Below the pieces are notes generated by a model. That model had not been told where the DNA came from. It made no database searches and saw only the letters and a list, made by a program, of their open reading frames with translations. A program made the position numbers and the translations under genes. Below, one piece after another: positions 27,016-35,617 of a DNA stretch of 64,000 nucleotides. Position 1 is the stretch's first letter. Every line of letters starts with the position of its first letter. Source of the DNA: Chitinophaga solisilvae (GTDB lineage: Bacteria; Bacteroidota; Bacteroidia; Chitinophagales; Chitinophagaceae); contig NZ_JAABOK010000002.1 of assembly GCF_009928525.1 (NCBI RefSeq), positions 434,001 to 498,000 of the forward strand. The letters are read 5' to 3'.

Positions 27016-28467
27016 ATGAAAAAATACAGCGTATATATATTAGCGTTAGCGGCATTGATGACAGGCAGTTGCCAGAAAGATAAACTGACACCTGCACCTG
27101 CTACCCATATTCCTGATTTTAAAATTTTTGATAACCCTGAACGTGTGGGCAACCTGCTGAACGGGGTGTATTCAATAGCCAAAGGCGGTGCTTTCCTTGG
27201 TGGAAAAATGCTGGTGGCAAATGATGTGCGCGGAGAGGATTTTACCAACATCACCTCCAACAGCGTAACCCTGAACCTGGCCTGGAGAATGACCTCCAAC
27301 GGTACTTCCCAGGAAGTGCTGGAAACATGGTCCCGCGGATACCGCGCCATCAACAATGCCAACGTGTTCATCGATGGTATGACCGCCAAGGGCAGCCAGG
27401 TAGTAGGAGAAGCCAACGGTAAAAAATTCATTGCAGAAGCAAAGTTCATCCGGGCACTCAGCTATTTTTACCTGTTGCAGTTATATGCCCGTCCTTACTG
27501 GGATGATAACGGTAAAAAGCTGGGACTGGTGATCTATACCGAAGGGCATACTTCCCTGGGCGATTATAACAGAGCCCGCAGCACAGTAGCTGAAACATAT
27601 GCACAGATACTGAAAGATCTGAATGAGGCAGAGGCAGCACTGCCTGCCGCAGTAGCCGGCGCGCCGGCCAGCATTACGCATGCTACCGCTTCTGCAGCTG
27701 TTGCACTGAAAACAAGGGTATATCTGTATATGGGGAATTATCCGAAGGTGATAGAAGAAGCCAATAAAATAGTTTCCGCCGCTGCGCCATTTGTATCTCC
27801 CCAGGGGTATCAGCTGAATGCTGATGTTACCAAAGTGTTTGCTGTAGATGCCAAGAGCGTAACGAAAGAATCTATTTTCTCTTTCCCGTTCACCTCCAAT
27901 CCGGGCGATTTTCCTGAAACACAGACCCAGCTGGGGCAGTATTTCAATGCAGAATTCATGATGGATACTACCGGTATCGGTATTTACAGTGATGCTTCCT
28001 GGAAAGTGGATACAGATGCCCGCCGTAAGTTTATCCGGAAAGCAGATGGTACCAAGCTGTATTTCTGGAATAAATTTTCTACCGGCAGTCCATATACAGA
28101 CTGGGTGCCTGTTATCCGCTATGCAGAGATATTGCTGAACCTTGCAGAAGCAAAAGCACGGATCTCCGGTGTAGACGCGCAGGCAGTAGCGCTGCTGAAT
28201 GCAGTAAGAAATCGTTCAGACGCTACCGTTACCTATACAACGGGTAGCTTTGCTGACGGTCCTGCACTGCTGGCAGCTATTGCCAAAGAAAAACATATTG
28301 AATTCATCGGAGAAGGTATGCGAGGCATGGAGATCACCCGCCTGGGTATTCCTTTCCCTGCCAAAGCCGGCGGTATAGCAACTGTACCTGCTGCTTCCAA
28401 CAAATACATCTGGCCCATTTCAGCTGATGAACTGGTCTACAATAAATTATGTGTGGATAACCTGTAG
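27016..28467 (+). CDS. SusD/RagB-type nutrient-binding lipoprotein (pair 1)
   Basis: This 483-residue surface lipoprotein is the lid and binding partner of the preceding SusC. The signal ends in LMTGSC with lipidated Cys19. The RagB/SusD fold is recognised from the TPR-like helices (IAEAKFIRALSYFYLLQLYA) and the C-terminal VIRYAEILLNLAEAKAR, with the closing KEKHIEFIGEGMRGMEITRLG. Spacing to SusC is 11 bp. It is followed by a double hairpin terminator shared with the convergent AraC-MGMT gene. Ligand unknown. Confidence 0.93.
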   Translation: MKKYSVYILALAALMTGSCQKDKLTPAPATHIPDFKIFDNPERVGNLLNGVYSIAKGGAFLGGKMLVANDVRGEDFTNITSNSVTLNLAWRMTSNGTSQEVLETWSRGYRAINNANVFIDGMTAKGSQVVGEANGKKFIAEAKFIRALSYFYLLQLYARPYWDDNGKKLGLVIYTEGHTSLGDYNRARSTVAETYAQILKDLNEAEAALPAAVAGAPASITHATASAAVALKTRVYLYMGNYPKVIEEANKIVSAAAPFVSPQGYQLNADVTKVFAVDAKSVTKESIFSFPFTSNPGDFPETQTQLGQYFNAEFMMDTTGIGIYSDASWKVDTDARRKFIRKADGTKLYFWNKFSTGSPYTDWVPVIRYAEILLNLAEAKARISGVDAQAVALLNAVRNRSDATVTYTTGSFADGPALLAAIAKEKHIEFIGEGMRGMEITRLGIPFPAKAGGIATVPAASNKYIWPISADELVYNKLCVDNL

Positions 28468-28544
28468 TTGTTCACTTAACTTTTCATCCTTGTATATATT
28501 GGCCAGCGCTTTCCAGTGCTAGTCCTCTTTCATAAGCAAATATG

Positions 28545-28571
28545 GGGCTGTCCTTCACGAGTGGGCAGCCC
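28545..28571. terminator. hairpin after SusD pair 1
   Basis: GGGCTGTCC and GGGCAGCCC form a 9-bp stem with one mismatch in the convergent gap, followed by CTCATTT on the plus strand. It is weaker than the neighbouring hairpin at 28583. Confidence 0.5.
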
Positions 28572-28582
28572 TCATTTAAGAA

Positions 28583-28625
28583 GTTAAAAAAGGCAGCGAG
28601 TCTTCGCTGCCTTTGTCTTTTTAAC
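28583..28625. terminator. bidirectional intrinsic terminator
   Basis: GTTAAAAAAGGCAGCGA pairs with TCGCTGCCTTTGTCTTTTTTAAC around a 4-nt loop, with A-rich and T-rich flanks on either side. It lies between convergent SusD and the AraC-MGMT gene and should stop both transcripts. Confidence 0.85.
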
Positions 28626-28636
28626 AGTTGTGAGTA

Positions 28637-29482
28637 TTACTCCCGGCATCCGTGCTGCGGGTCTGTTTTAGCGGCTTCCCAGCCTATCATGGCTGATTTG
28701 CGGTTATCGCCCCAGTGATAGTGCCCCAGTTCTCCGGTGGATTTAATCACGCGGTGGCAGGGAATGAGGAAGGCGATGGGATTTTGCCCGACTGCGGTAC
28801 CTACGGCCCTGGAAGCGCCGGGGCTTTCTACTGCGTGCGCCAGCTGACCGTAAGTAGTGAGTTGTCCCATCGGGATCTTGAGTAATGCTTCCCACACTTT
28901 CAGCTGGAAGGCGCTGCCTTTGAGGTGCAGCTTTATCTCTGACAGCCGGTGCTGCTCCCGTGTGAAAATGTACAGGGCATTCTGCTGGATGAGATCCACC
29001 ATCTGGGTGAACTGCGCGTTCGGAAAGGCGCCCATCAGTTGCTGCAGGGCTTCTTCGTGGTTATCTGCAAAAGCCATGAAGCAAATCCCCTTACTGGTAG
29101 AGGCTACCAGCATATTCCCGAACGGGCTTTCTGCAAAGCTGTAATTGATATGCAGGGATTTTCCGCCGTTTTTATATTCTCCCGGCGTCATACTCTCTAT
29201 GTTGATGAAAAGGTCGTGCAGCCGGCCGGTACCGGATAATCCGGTTTCAAAAGCCGCATCGTACACGGTGGCCTTCTCCTGTTTCAATACACTTTTTGCA
29301 TGATGCAATGTAAGATACTGCAGGAACTTCTTGGGCGTAACACCCGCCCACTCACTGAACACCCGCTGAAAATGAAACGGGCTCATATGCACTGATGCCG
29401 CCATCTCTGCCAGATCAGGCTGTTCCCTGAAATTATCATTGATATACGCTATTGCCGTTGCAATTTTATCATAATTGTTCAT
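28637..29482 (-). CDS. AraC-type HTH fused to O6-methylguanine-DNA methyltransferase (Ada-like)
   Basis: This 281-residue protein has an AraC/XylS helix-turn-helix at residues 5-90 (DLAEMAASVHMSPFHFQRVFSEWAG) fused to a methylguanine methyltransferase domain. The MGMT active site is the PCHRV motif with acceptor Cys242, preceded by the helix segment SRAVGTAVGQNP. It moves alkyl groups from O6-alkylguanine to itself. The N-terminal Cys-rich methyl-phosphotriester domain of full Ada proteins is missing, so it cannot sense damage the way E. coli Ada does, though it keeps the DNA-binding part. It is monocistronic between two hairpin regions. Confidence 0.93.
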   Translation of the reverse strand: MNNYDKIATAIAYINDNFREQPDLAEMAASVHMSPFHFQRVFSEWAGVTPKKFLQYLTLHHAKSVLKQEKATVYDAAFETGLSGTGRLHDLFINIESMTPGEYKNGGKSLHINYSFAESPFGNMLVASTSKGICFMAFADNHEEALQQLMGAFPNAQFTQMVDLIQQNALYIFTREQHRLSEIKLHLKGSAFQLKVWEALLKIPMGQLTTYGQLAHAVESPGASRAVGTAVGQNPIAFLIPCHRVIKSTGELGHYHWGDNRKSAMIGWEAAKTDPQHGCRE

Positions 29483-29542
29483 GACTAATGAATTTAAGAC
29501 AAAATTACGGGAAGGAGAGGGGGGAGGAAACCCGATTATTGC

Positions 29543-29705
29543 GAAAAGAATTACGGGTTATTTTTTTATTTAGTTATTTGAGATTTTGTGCCTGATCATG
29601 ATTTTCCCTGGAACCTGTAAGCCCAGGGAGCATCACCATCAGGCACAAAATCTCAAATAACTAAATAAAAAAATAACCCGCCATTCGTAATTCGTAATTC
29701 TTTTC
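29543..29705. repeat. long inverted repeat, AT-rich type (element 4)
   Basis: The arms share GGGTTATTTTTTTATTTAGT followed by TATTTGAGATTTTGTGCCTGAT on both sides. The outer end has AATTACG heptads, of which the left arm has lost 14 bp relative to the right one (right GAATTACGAATGGC absent on the left). The loop contains TCCCTGGAACCTGTAAGCCC. It lies between the divergent AraC-MGMT and cytochrome genes and is nearly identical to the element at 30192. Confidence 0.9.
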
Positions 29706-29784
29706 CCACAGGGAAGAAAAACCCACATACATATCAATTTTTTTGTAGATTAAAGGAAGGAAGCATTACACATTTACTAAACCC

Positions 29785-30186
29785 ATGGTCATGAAAATGA
29801 AAAAAACACTCGTGGCAGCCGGTGCGCTGTTAACGGCAGTCACACTTTGTTCACTTGCCCTGCCGCAGGAGCCGGAGAAACCAAAAAACCTGAAAGTCCT
29901 GCCTAAAAATATCAGTCATGATGAGTTGATAGGCACTATGCGGAGCTTTAACACTGCGCTGGGCGTAAAATGTAACTTTTGCCATGCTCCCCAGAAAGAC
30001 GATCCTAAAAAGTTGGATTTCGCCAGTGATGATAACCAGCACAAAGATGTAGCCCGCGCTATGATGAAGATGACCAGCCGCATTAACAGGAAATTCTTCA
30101 AAGGCCGGGAAGTAATGGCTGTTACGTGCTATTCCTGCCATCATGGTAATGAGGAGCCGAAGACAAAGCCGGAAGAAGCCAAATAG
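29785..30186 (+). CDS. small exported c-type cytochrome with two CxxCH motifs
   Basis: This 133-residue protein has a signal segment at residues 1-27 and two heme-attachment motifs, CNFCH (Cys63, Cys66, His67) and CYSCH (Cys115, Cys118, His119). The second is only 15 residues from the C-terminus. The order resembles the cytochrome-subunit family named after photosynthetic reaction centres, which is common in non-phototrophs. It would carry electrons in the periplasm; its partner is not visible here. Three Met codons lie at the start (MVMKMKK); the first at 29785 is used. The gene stands alone, framed on both sides by near-identical long inverted repeats. Confidence 0.85.
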   Translation: MVMKMKKTLVAAGALLTAVTLCSLALPQEPEKPKNLKVLPKNISHDELIGTMRSFNTALGVKCNFCHAPQKDDPKKLDFASDDNQHKDVARAMMKMTSRINRKFFKGREVMAVTCYSCHHGNEEPKTKPEEAK

Positions 30187-30191
30187 GCTTG

Positions 30192-30360
30192 TTAATTATG
30201 AATTACGAATGGCGGGTTATTTTTTTATTTAGTTATTTGAGATTTTGTGCCTGATCATGATTTTCTCTGGAACCTGTAAGCCCAGGGAGCATCACGATCA
30301 GGCGCAAAATCTCAAATAACTAAATAAAAAAATAACCCGCCATTCATCATTCGTAATTAA
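30192..30360. repeat. long inverted repeat, AT-rich type (element 5)
   Basis: The stem has about 70 bp per arm with few mismatches, containing AATGGCGGGTTATTTTTTTA and further TATTTGAGATTTTG, and the loop TCTCTGGAACCTGTAAGCCC. Loop and stem match element 4 at 29543 in the same orientation with only scattered differences, so the two are direct copies that bracket the cytochrome gene. Confidence 0.92.
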
Positions 30361-30537
30361 CTGTCACCGGGTTGCCAAAAAGTCGTATCTTTACGGTTAT
30401 ATGTTGAGATAAAAGCATAAAGCACTGAAATATTCATCTCTCCTGCCCGGAAAATCTTTTCTTTACTGCTCACCTCAATGCTGAAGCGCTGTCGATGAAG
30501 AAGCGCTCATATTTAATTACTGAACAGATATAACAAT
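30361..30537 (+). other. leader of the DEAD-box helicase gene
   Basis: A TATCTTTA box at 30386-30393 resembles the -7 element (TAnnTTTG), without a clear -33 box, and would leave an untranslated leader of about 140 bases. Long leaders are common for cold-induced helicases. No firm secondary structure was recognised. Confidence 0.35.
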
Positions 30538-31785
30538 ATGTTATTCGAGCAATTAGGGCTTATTGAGCCCATTTTAAAAGCAATTAAGAACGAAGGTTAT
30601 ACTACGCCTACACCGATACAAGTACAGTCTATACCCATTGTGCTGGAAGGTAAAGACCTGCTGGGATGCGCCCAGACAGGCACTGGTAAAACGGCCGCCT
30701 TCGCTATCCCGATTTTACAGCAATTGTATAAGACCAGGTCTGCCAGCGAGGGATATAAGCATATCCGGACGCTGATCCTGACGCCTACCCGCGAACTGGC
30801 CATGCAGATCGATGAGAGCTTTGCCGCCTATGGCAAGTATACCGGTCTGAAGCATGATGTGATCTTCGGCGGGGTACCGCAACACCGGCAGACCATCGCG
30901 CTGCGTAACGGTACAGACATCCTGATCGCCACGCCTGGCCGCCTGCTGGACCTCATGAACCAGGGCTACGTATACCTCAGCCACCTGGAAATATTTGTAC
31001 TGGACGAAGCTGACCGTATGCTGGATATGGGCTTTATCAATGATATCAAGAAAGTGATCCGGGAGCTGCCGCAACAGCGCCAGACCCTCTTCTTTTCTGC
31101 TACCATGCCGCCCAATATCTCCAAACTGGCCAATTCCCTGCTCTATAAACCGGAAAAGGTAGAAATCACTCCGGTGTCTACTACCGCCGAAAGGGTAGAA
31201 CAGAGCGTATATTTTGTCAAGAAGAAGGATAAACAGTCATTACTGGACCTGCTCCTGAAAGATAAACGTATTGAACGCACCATTGTGTTCACTCAAACGA
31301 AACACGGAGCAGACAGGATTGCCAAAAACCTGAGAAAACGGAACATCAACGCGGACGCGCTGCATGGCGACAAATCCCAGGCTTCCCGTCAGCTTACCCT
31401 CAGTAACTTCAAAAATGGACGCCTGCGCGTGCTGGTAGCCACTGACATCGCCGCCAGAGGTATTGATGTGGATGCGCTGGAACACGTGATCAACTTCGAC
31501 CTGCCCAACGTTTCAGAAACCTACGTACACCGTATAGGCCGTACCGGCAGGGCAGGCGCTACAGGATACGCACTTTCCTTCTGCGCGGCAGAAGAACGCC
31601 CCTTCCTGAACAGCATCAACAAACTCACCAAGCAACAGATACCGGCAGTAAGCCACCCGTTTGAAGAAGCCGCCCTGATAGATGCCCATAATGCTACTCC
31701 GGACGCGCCGAAACTTCCGCCAAGAAAACCAAAGTTCAAAAACCGGAAGAAGAGCAGTGAGAAGAAGTTTAAGGTAGATTTTTAA
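30538..31785 (+). CDS. DEAD-box RNA helicase (RhlE-like)
   Basis: This ATP-dependent RNA helicase is 415 residues with all core motifs in order: Q motif ([11 protein letters not shown]), [25 protein letters not shown] within [16 protein letters not shown], then in the second RecA domain [17 protein letters not shown] and [10 protein letters not shown]. The C-terminal tail is short and basic ([16 protein letters not shown]), as in the RhlE group that remodels rRNA or aids RNA decay. It is convergent with the DUF2252 gene, with the duplicated-arm hairpin between. Paralogue naming (RhlE versus DeaD) is by tail length only. Confidence 0.93.
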   Translation: MLFEQLGLIEPILKAIKNEGYTTPTPIQVQSIPIVLEGKDLLGCAQTGTGKTAAFAIPILQQLYKTRSASEGYKHIRTLILTPTRELAMQIDESFAAYGKYTGLKHDVIFGGVPQHRQTIALRNGTDILIATPGRLLDLMNQGYVYLSHLEIFVLDEADRMLDMGFINDIKKVIRELPQQRQTLFFSATMPPNISKLANSLLYKPEKVEITPVSTTAERVEQSVYFVKKKDKQSLLDLLLKDKRIERTIVFTQTKHGADRIAKNLRKRNINADALHGDKSQASRQLTLSNFKNGRLRVLVATDIAARGIDVDALEHVINFDLPNVSETYVHRIGRTGRAGATGYALSFCAAEERPFLNSINKLTKQQIPAVSHPFEEAALIDAHNATPDAPKLPPRKPKFKNRKKSSEKKFKVDF

Positions 31786-31788
31786 GTT

Positions 31789-31967
31789 AATTACGAATTA
31801 CGAATTGCGAATTACGAATAAAGAGCGAAGATCTGAGGGGATAAAGAATTACGAATTGCGAATTACGAATTGCGAATAAAGAGCGAAGATCTGAGCGGAT
31901 AAAGCATTTACTTATCTGCTCAGATCTTCGCTCTTCATTCGTAATTCGCAATTCGTAATTCGTAATT
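31789..31967. repeat. long inverted repeat with a tandemly duplicated left arm (element 6)
   Basis: Two 58-bp direct copies of the left arm stand in tandem, 31789-31846 and 31847-31904, each with four AATTACG/AATTGCG heptads, then AATAAAGAGCGAAGATCTGA and GGATAAAG. A single right arm follows at 31912-31967. The heptad order of the right arm matches the outer copy, while its inner part is closer to the second copy. The element lies in the convergent gap after the helicase gene and before the DUF2252 gene. Confidence 0.93.
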
Positions 31968-31979
31968 AACCTCCATTCC

Positions 31980-33302
31980 TCATTCCTTCGTTACCTTAAG
32001 CCTCCCTGACTTAATAGCTTTAGTGAATTCAGCGTAATCTTTTTCAGTCTGGTTGGCGTAGGTAACGGCGAATTTGCCGATGGCTTCGTCGATGGCGTCG
32101 CTTTTACCCATATAGTTGCTGATGGTGTTGCTGTTGCCGGTTTTGGCGTGTGCGCGGGCCAGCATACGGCCGCAGAGGCCGGCGTAGGCCATGAGGATAT
32201 CTTTATCGAAGGTATCTATGTCGGGGGCTATTTTGCGGTCGCGCAGCTGGCGGAGGTAGAAGTGGCGGCCTTCATAGCCGGTGCTCCAGCCGAGGAAGAT
32301 ATCGCTGGCTGCCTGCACGAGGCGCTGCCCCTGTACGATGCGTTCTCCCTGATGTTTGTAGCTGCTTTTGGCGGTATACCCTTCCAGTACGCTGTTCCTG
32401 GCTTCTTTGGCCTGGAGGAACAGCGGTTCATCTTTTTCATTCATCAGCAATACCACATAGCAGCGGGTGCCCACGCTGCCTACGCCTACTACTTTAAGGG
32501 CGATATCTACCACCCTGAATTTGCCCAGGAGTACGCGCCTGTCTGCCTGCAGGGTGCGTTCATAATCTTTCATAAAGGAGAGGATCGCGTTTTTTTCTTT
32601 TTCCAGGTCCACCGGATGGTAGATGAGCGGATGCTGATCGGCGATTTCGAAGGAGCCGAGCACGCTTTGGGTGATTTTATAGAATACCTGCTGCTGGGTG
32701 GCTTTTTCTGCTTTGTTGATAGCGTTGCGGAGTACATTTTTCAGCTTTTCGCTGGTGGTGTTGTCCAGGAGGCGGTGTGCCTCAAATTTCATGTACCAGA
32801 GGTCAAGGGTATTCATCTGTGAGTATTCGTATATACTTTGACGGTAGTAGGTACTTACTTTAACGGCCAGTTCGCGGGCGTCGGCTTCGCGGAGCTGGTT
32901 GTTGCGGCCGGCGAGTACGAAGCTGGTTGCCAGTCTTTTTACATCCCATTCCCAGGAGGCGGGAAGGGTTTCATCGAAGTCGTTGGCATCGAAGATAAGT
33001 GTGCGTTCCGGGGTGGCAAATCCGCCGAAGTTCATCAGGTGGCAGTCGCCGATGGCCTGCACTTTAATTTCAGTATGGGGCTGGCAGGCGAGGTCCTGCG
33101 CCATAATGCCGGCAGTACCGCGGTAAAAGGCGAAGGGGGAGGCGCTCATACGGGCGTGCCGGATGGGTATCAGGTGTTTAAGGCGGTCGTGGTTGGAGGC
33201 TTTGATGGCATTTACCACCGACGGCCGTTTGGGCGAAAGCTGCAGGATACCCTGGGAGGAGCGGGGGATCTGGGTTCTGAGGTGTTTACCGGTAATATCC
33301 AT
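31980..33302 (-). CDS. DUF2252 family protein
   Basis: This is a 440-residue DUF2252 protein. The family is kinase-like in fold (APH-type), and its biochemical role is not established. Visible conserved pieces are SPFAFYRGTAGIMAQDLA near residues 54-71, the GDCHLMNFGGF motif that resembles the catalytic loop of aminoglycoside-phosphotransferase-like kinases, DANDFDETLPASWEWDVKRLATS and VGVGSVGTRCYVVLL. The start ATG at 33302 is separated by a single base from a 126-bp inverted repeat, so either the messenger starts inside that hairpin or translation initiation lies in its arm. It is convergent with the helicase gene. Confidence 0.88.
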   Translation of the reverse strand: MDITGKHLRTQIPRSSQGILQLSPKRPSVVNAIKASNHDRLKHLIPIRHARMSASPFAFYRGTAGIMAQDLACQPHTEIKVQAIGDCHLMNFGGFATPERTLIFDANDFDETLPASWEWDVKRLATSFVLAGRNNQLREADARELAVKVSTYYRQSIYEYSQMNTLDLWYMKFEAHRLLDNTTSEKLKNVLRNAINKAEKATQQQVFYKITQSVLGSFEIADQHPLIYHPVDLEKEKNAILSFMKDYERTLQADRRVLLGKFRVVDIALKVVGVGSVGTRCYVVLLMNEKDEPLFLQAKEARNSVLEGYTAKSSYKHQGERIVQGQRLVQAASDIFLGWSTGYEGRHFYLRQLRDRKIAPDIDTFDKDILMAYAGLCGRMLARAHAKTGNSNTISNYMGKSDAIDEAIGKFAVTYANQTEKDYAEFTKAIKSGRLKVTKE

Positions 33303-33303
33303 T

Positions 33304-33429
33304 GGGAATTATGAATTATCAATGATGAAAGATGAGTTATAAGCGGAGATATAAGCGGACGTGTAAGTAAAGATCCGCATAAATCTTCGGTTATAACTCA
33401 TCTTTCATCATTGATAATTCATAATTCCC
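33304..33429. repeat. long inverted repeat touching the DUF2252 start codon (element 7)
   Basis: The arms 33304-33359 and 33374-33429 are perfectly paired over the outer 39 bp (GGGAATTATGAATTATCAAT and onward) and imperfectly over the inner 17 (AAGCGGAGATATAAGCGGA). The outer sequence differs from the heptad family, but the inner AGCGGAGAT and AAGCGGA pieces resemble its core. It lies between divergent genes. Confidence 0.9.
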
Positions 33430-33431
33430 GA

Positions 33432-33463
33432 TTTGGAGGATTAATTTTTTTATTCTACGTTTG
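33432..33463 (+). promoter_or_regulatory. Bacteroidota housekeeping promoter of the first sigma gene
   Basis: TTTG at 33432-33435, a 20-bp spacer and TACGTTTG at 33456-33463 match the -33 and -7 consensus TTTG/TAnnTTTG fully. The start of transcription would be near 33470, some 90-160 bases ahead of the sigma gene. It implies that the sigma gene is made by the primary sigma factor. Confidence 0.65.
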
Positions 33464-33632
33464 ACATGTAACAACTAAAACGTTTTACCATATATCAGCC
33501 AAACAGTCAACTGAAGAAGAAGTCATGTACACACCAGTGCCATAAGGATGGAAAGATAATTTGCACGAGATTTTATACTATCTGAGGATAGGCAGAAAGA
33601 ATTATATCATATACCTGTTATTCTTTACAACA

Positions 33633-34223
33633 GTGCAGCAACCAACAATTCAAGAACAAGTGAACCTGCAGGAGGTGGCTGCAGGCAGCGAAAAGGCCTT
33701 TAAAGCCTTATTTGAGCAGTATCGCGGACGGTTGTTCTACTATATCAGCCGTTTCATCAAATCAGAGCAGGTCGCCGAAGAGCTGGTGCTGGACGTATTT
33801 ATGAAAATATGGACCGGCAGGGAGCTGATTACCCGTATTCAGCATTTTGACGCTTTCCTGTTCCGGGTAGCGCACAACAAATCCATCGATTTTCTGCGGG
33901 CTGCGGCCAGAGATCAGCAGTTGTCCGGCCTGTTGCTGGAAGAGATACAGGCGGCCGCCGCGGACCGCCCGGATGCGGTCATGATGGCACGGGAGTACGA
34001 AGCTAAAGTAAGACACGCAGTGGCGCTGTTGCCGCCGCAGAGCAAAAAGGTGTATACCCTTTCCAGGGAGCAGGAGCTTACGCACGATCAGATAGCCCGG
34101 CAGCTGAATATTTCCAGGGCTACGGTCAACAACCATATTGTACTGGCGCAGCGGTTTATCAGAAATCATCTGGCCCGGGAGATAGACCTGGCCATCGTTT
34201 TCCTGCTGATCGGAAATATTTGA
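33633..34223 (+). CDS. FecI-like ECF sigma factor (cassette A)
   Basis: This ECF sigma-70 factor of about 196 residues is expected to switch on its SusC/SusD genes when released by the FecR partner. Region 2 is visible as KAFKALFEQYRGRLFYYISRFIK and the -10 recognition helix around LFRVAHNKSIDFLR. Region 4 has the helix-turn-helix in ELTHDQIARQLNISRATVNNHI. No good ATG exists. A GTG at 33633 (VQQPTIQEQ) gives the usual length, while a TTG at 33561 would add 24 residues that read as hydrophobic leader-like sequence and look unlikely. FecR follows after 88 bp, which hold a conserved spacer motif (34223-34274). Confidence 0.9.
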   Translation: MQQPTIQEQVNLQEVAAGSEKAFKALFEQYRGRLFYYISRFIKSEQVAEELVLDVFMKIWTGRELITRIQHFDAFLFRVAHNKSIDFLRAAARDQQLSGLLLEEIQAAAADRPDAVMMAREYEAKVRHAVALLPPQSKKVYTLSREQELTHDQIARQLNISRATVNNHIVLAQRFIRNHLAREIDLAIVFLLIGNI

Positions 34224-34274
34224 AAAAAAATTTTGCCGGCGATTAGTTATCTCTCTTTTTTTATCCGTCTTACT
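34223..34274 (+). promoter_or_regulatory. spacer motif between sigma and FecR genes, cassette A
   Basis: A run A8T4 starts in the sigma stop codon (34223-34234), CTCTTTT follows at 34253-34259 and CGTCTTACT at 34266-34274. The same three pieces occur with identical spacing (30 and 13 bases) at 41942-41993 in cassette B. A promoter for FecR-SusC-SusD read by the ECF sigma is one reading. Confidence 0.45.
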
Positions 34275-34311
34275 GGATAGCTGGCAGTGATTTCTCCACG
34301 CAAATAAACTT

Positions 34312-35505
34312 ATGGACAACAGAGATACCAATTCGTGGGAGTACCTGGTAGCACAGTATCTGGCCAACCGGATCAGCCGGGAGGAGCTGGCGCTGCTGTT
34401 GGAAAAGGCAGAAAGGGAGGAAGATATGGAGGCGCTCACCGCAGTGCTGCAGGCCCGTTGGAATGCTGCTGCCATAGCTGCCGGAGAAGAAACAGCTGAC
34501 CGTAACTGGGATGAAAAGTTTGCTGCCATGATAGCTGCCACGCCGGAGCTGCCGCGTCGCCGGTATTTCCGGCCGGCTGCCCGTCTGGCTGCCGCGGCGG
34601 GCCTGGCGCTGCTGCTGGGTATCGGCAGTTATTTTATCTTTTTAAAAAAATCACCGGAAGTACCGGCGCCCATAAGCATAAACAGGAATTATGACCGTCT
34701 GCCCGGTACCAATGGCGGCGTGCTGATACTGGCCAATGGAGAACAGATACAGCTGGACAGTGCCGGCAACGGGGTGCTGGCTGTTCAGGGATCAACCAAA
34801 GTTATTAACCGCCAGGGGCGTATCACCTACAGTAACGCTTCCGGCGAAGATGCCACCCGGCTATTCAACACCATTACCACGCCCAGAAGCAAACAGTTTC
34901 AGCTGGTGCTGGCCGATGGTACCAGGGTATGGCTCAATGCCGCATCATCCGTACGTTTCCCGGCTGCCTTCTCTCATGAGGAAAGGCGGGTGGAAGTTAC
35001 CGGCGAAGCCTATTTTGAAGTGGCCGCCGTCAGCCATAAAGGCCGCAAAGTGCCTTTTACCGTACATGTCAGCAACATGGATATTCAGGTACTGGGCACA
35101 CACTTTAACGTCAACGCCTATACGGACGAAAACAGCGTAAACACCACCCTGCTGGAAGGCAGCGTACTGATTGCAAAAGGTAACAGCCGCCAGCTGCTGA
35201 AGCCCGGAGAACGTGCACAGCTGGACCCGTCAGACAAGCTGACCATTTATAAAAATGTAGATACAGAAGCAGTAACAGCCTGGAAAAACGGCTATTTCTC
35301 ATTTGATCAGACGGACCTGCCCGCAGTGATGCGCCAGATTTCCCGTTGGTACGATGTAGACATCAAATATGAAGGACCTGTACCTGATCGCCGGTTTGGC
35401 GGTGAAATATCCCGTAATACCAAAGTATCAGAAGTACTGAAGATACTGGAAGAAAGCAAAATTCATTTCAGGATAGAAGAAAAGAGAATCGTCGTATTAC
35501 CGTAA
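34312..35505 (+). CDS. FecR-type anti-sigma factor (cassette A)
   Basis: This 397-residue FecR family protein spans the inner membrane. Residues 1-90 are cytoplasmic and bind the sigma factor, and the membrane helix is near residues 88-110 (LAAAAGLALLLGIGSYFIFL). The periplasmic part has the FecR domain (FQLVLADGTRVWLNAASSVRFP) and a C-terminal DUF4974-like/STN-binding region (FDQTDLPAVMRQISRWYDVDI). It passes the signal from the STN domain of the downstream SusC to the sigma factor upstream. Order sigma-FecR-SusC-SusD is the standard Bacteroidota trans-envelope arrangement. Confidence 0.93.
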   Translation: MDNRDTNSWEYLVAQYLANRISREELALLLEKAEREEDMEALTAVLQARWNAAAIAAGEETADRNWDEKFAAMIAATPELPRRRYFRPAARLAAAAGLALLLGIGSYFIFLKKSPEVPAPISINRNYDRLPGTNGGVLILANGEQIQLDSAGNGVLAVQGSTKVINRQGRITYSNASGEDATRLFNTITTPRSKQFQLVLADGTRVWLNAASSVRFPAAFSHEERRVEVTGEAYFEVAAVSHKGRKVPFTVHVSNMDIQVLGTHFNVNAYTDENSVNTTLLEGSVLIAKGNSRQLLKPGERAQLDPSDKLTIYKNVDTEAVTAWKNGYFSFDQTDLPAVMRQISRWYDVDIKYEGPVPDRRFGGEISRNTKVSEVLKILEESKIHFRIEEKRIVVLP

Positions 35506-35617
35506 TAAAAAGCCGCTCTGAGGTGAGAGTCAGCGCGGCCGGCAGTTCCGGTGAATACTAATTATAACAATTGTTGGGACAGATTGCTATTTACTCAACC
35601 AAAACCACTACTAAAGT

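Noticed and set aside
29543..30360. Composite transposon around the cytochrome gene
   Set aside because: No transposase gene and no target-site duplication that I could see; the repeats are palindromes like many others in the window.
31789..31904. Regular short repeats that could be taken for a CRISPR array
   Set aside because: The repeats are 7-bp heptads and a 58-bp duplicated palindrome arm without spacers of constant length, and no cas genes are present.
33561..33632. Extra N-terminal 24 residues of the cassette A sigma factor from the TTG at 33561
   Set aside because: A hydrophobic leader is not expected in a sigma factor; the GTG at 33633 gives the usual length.
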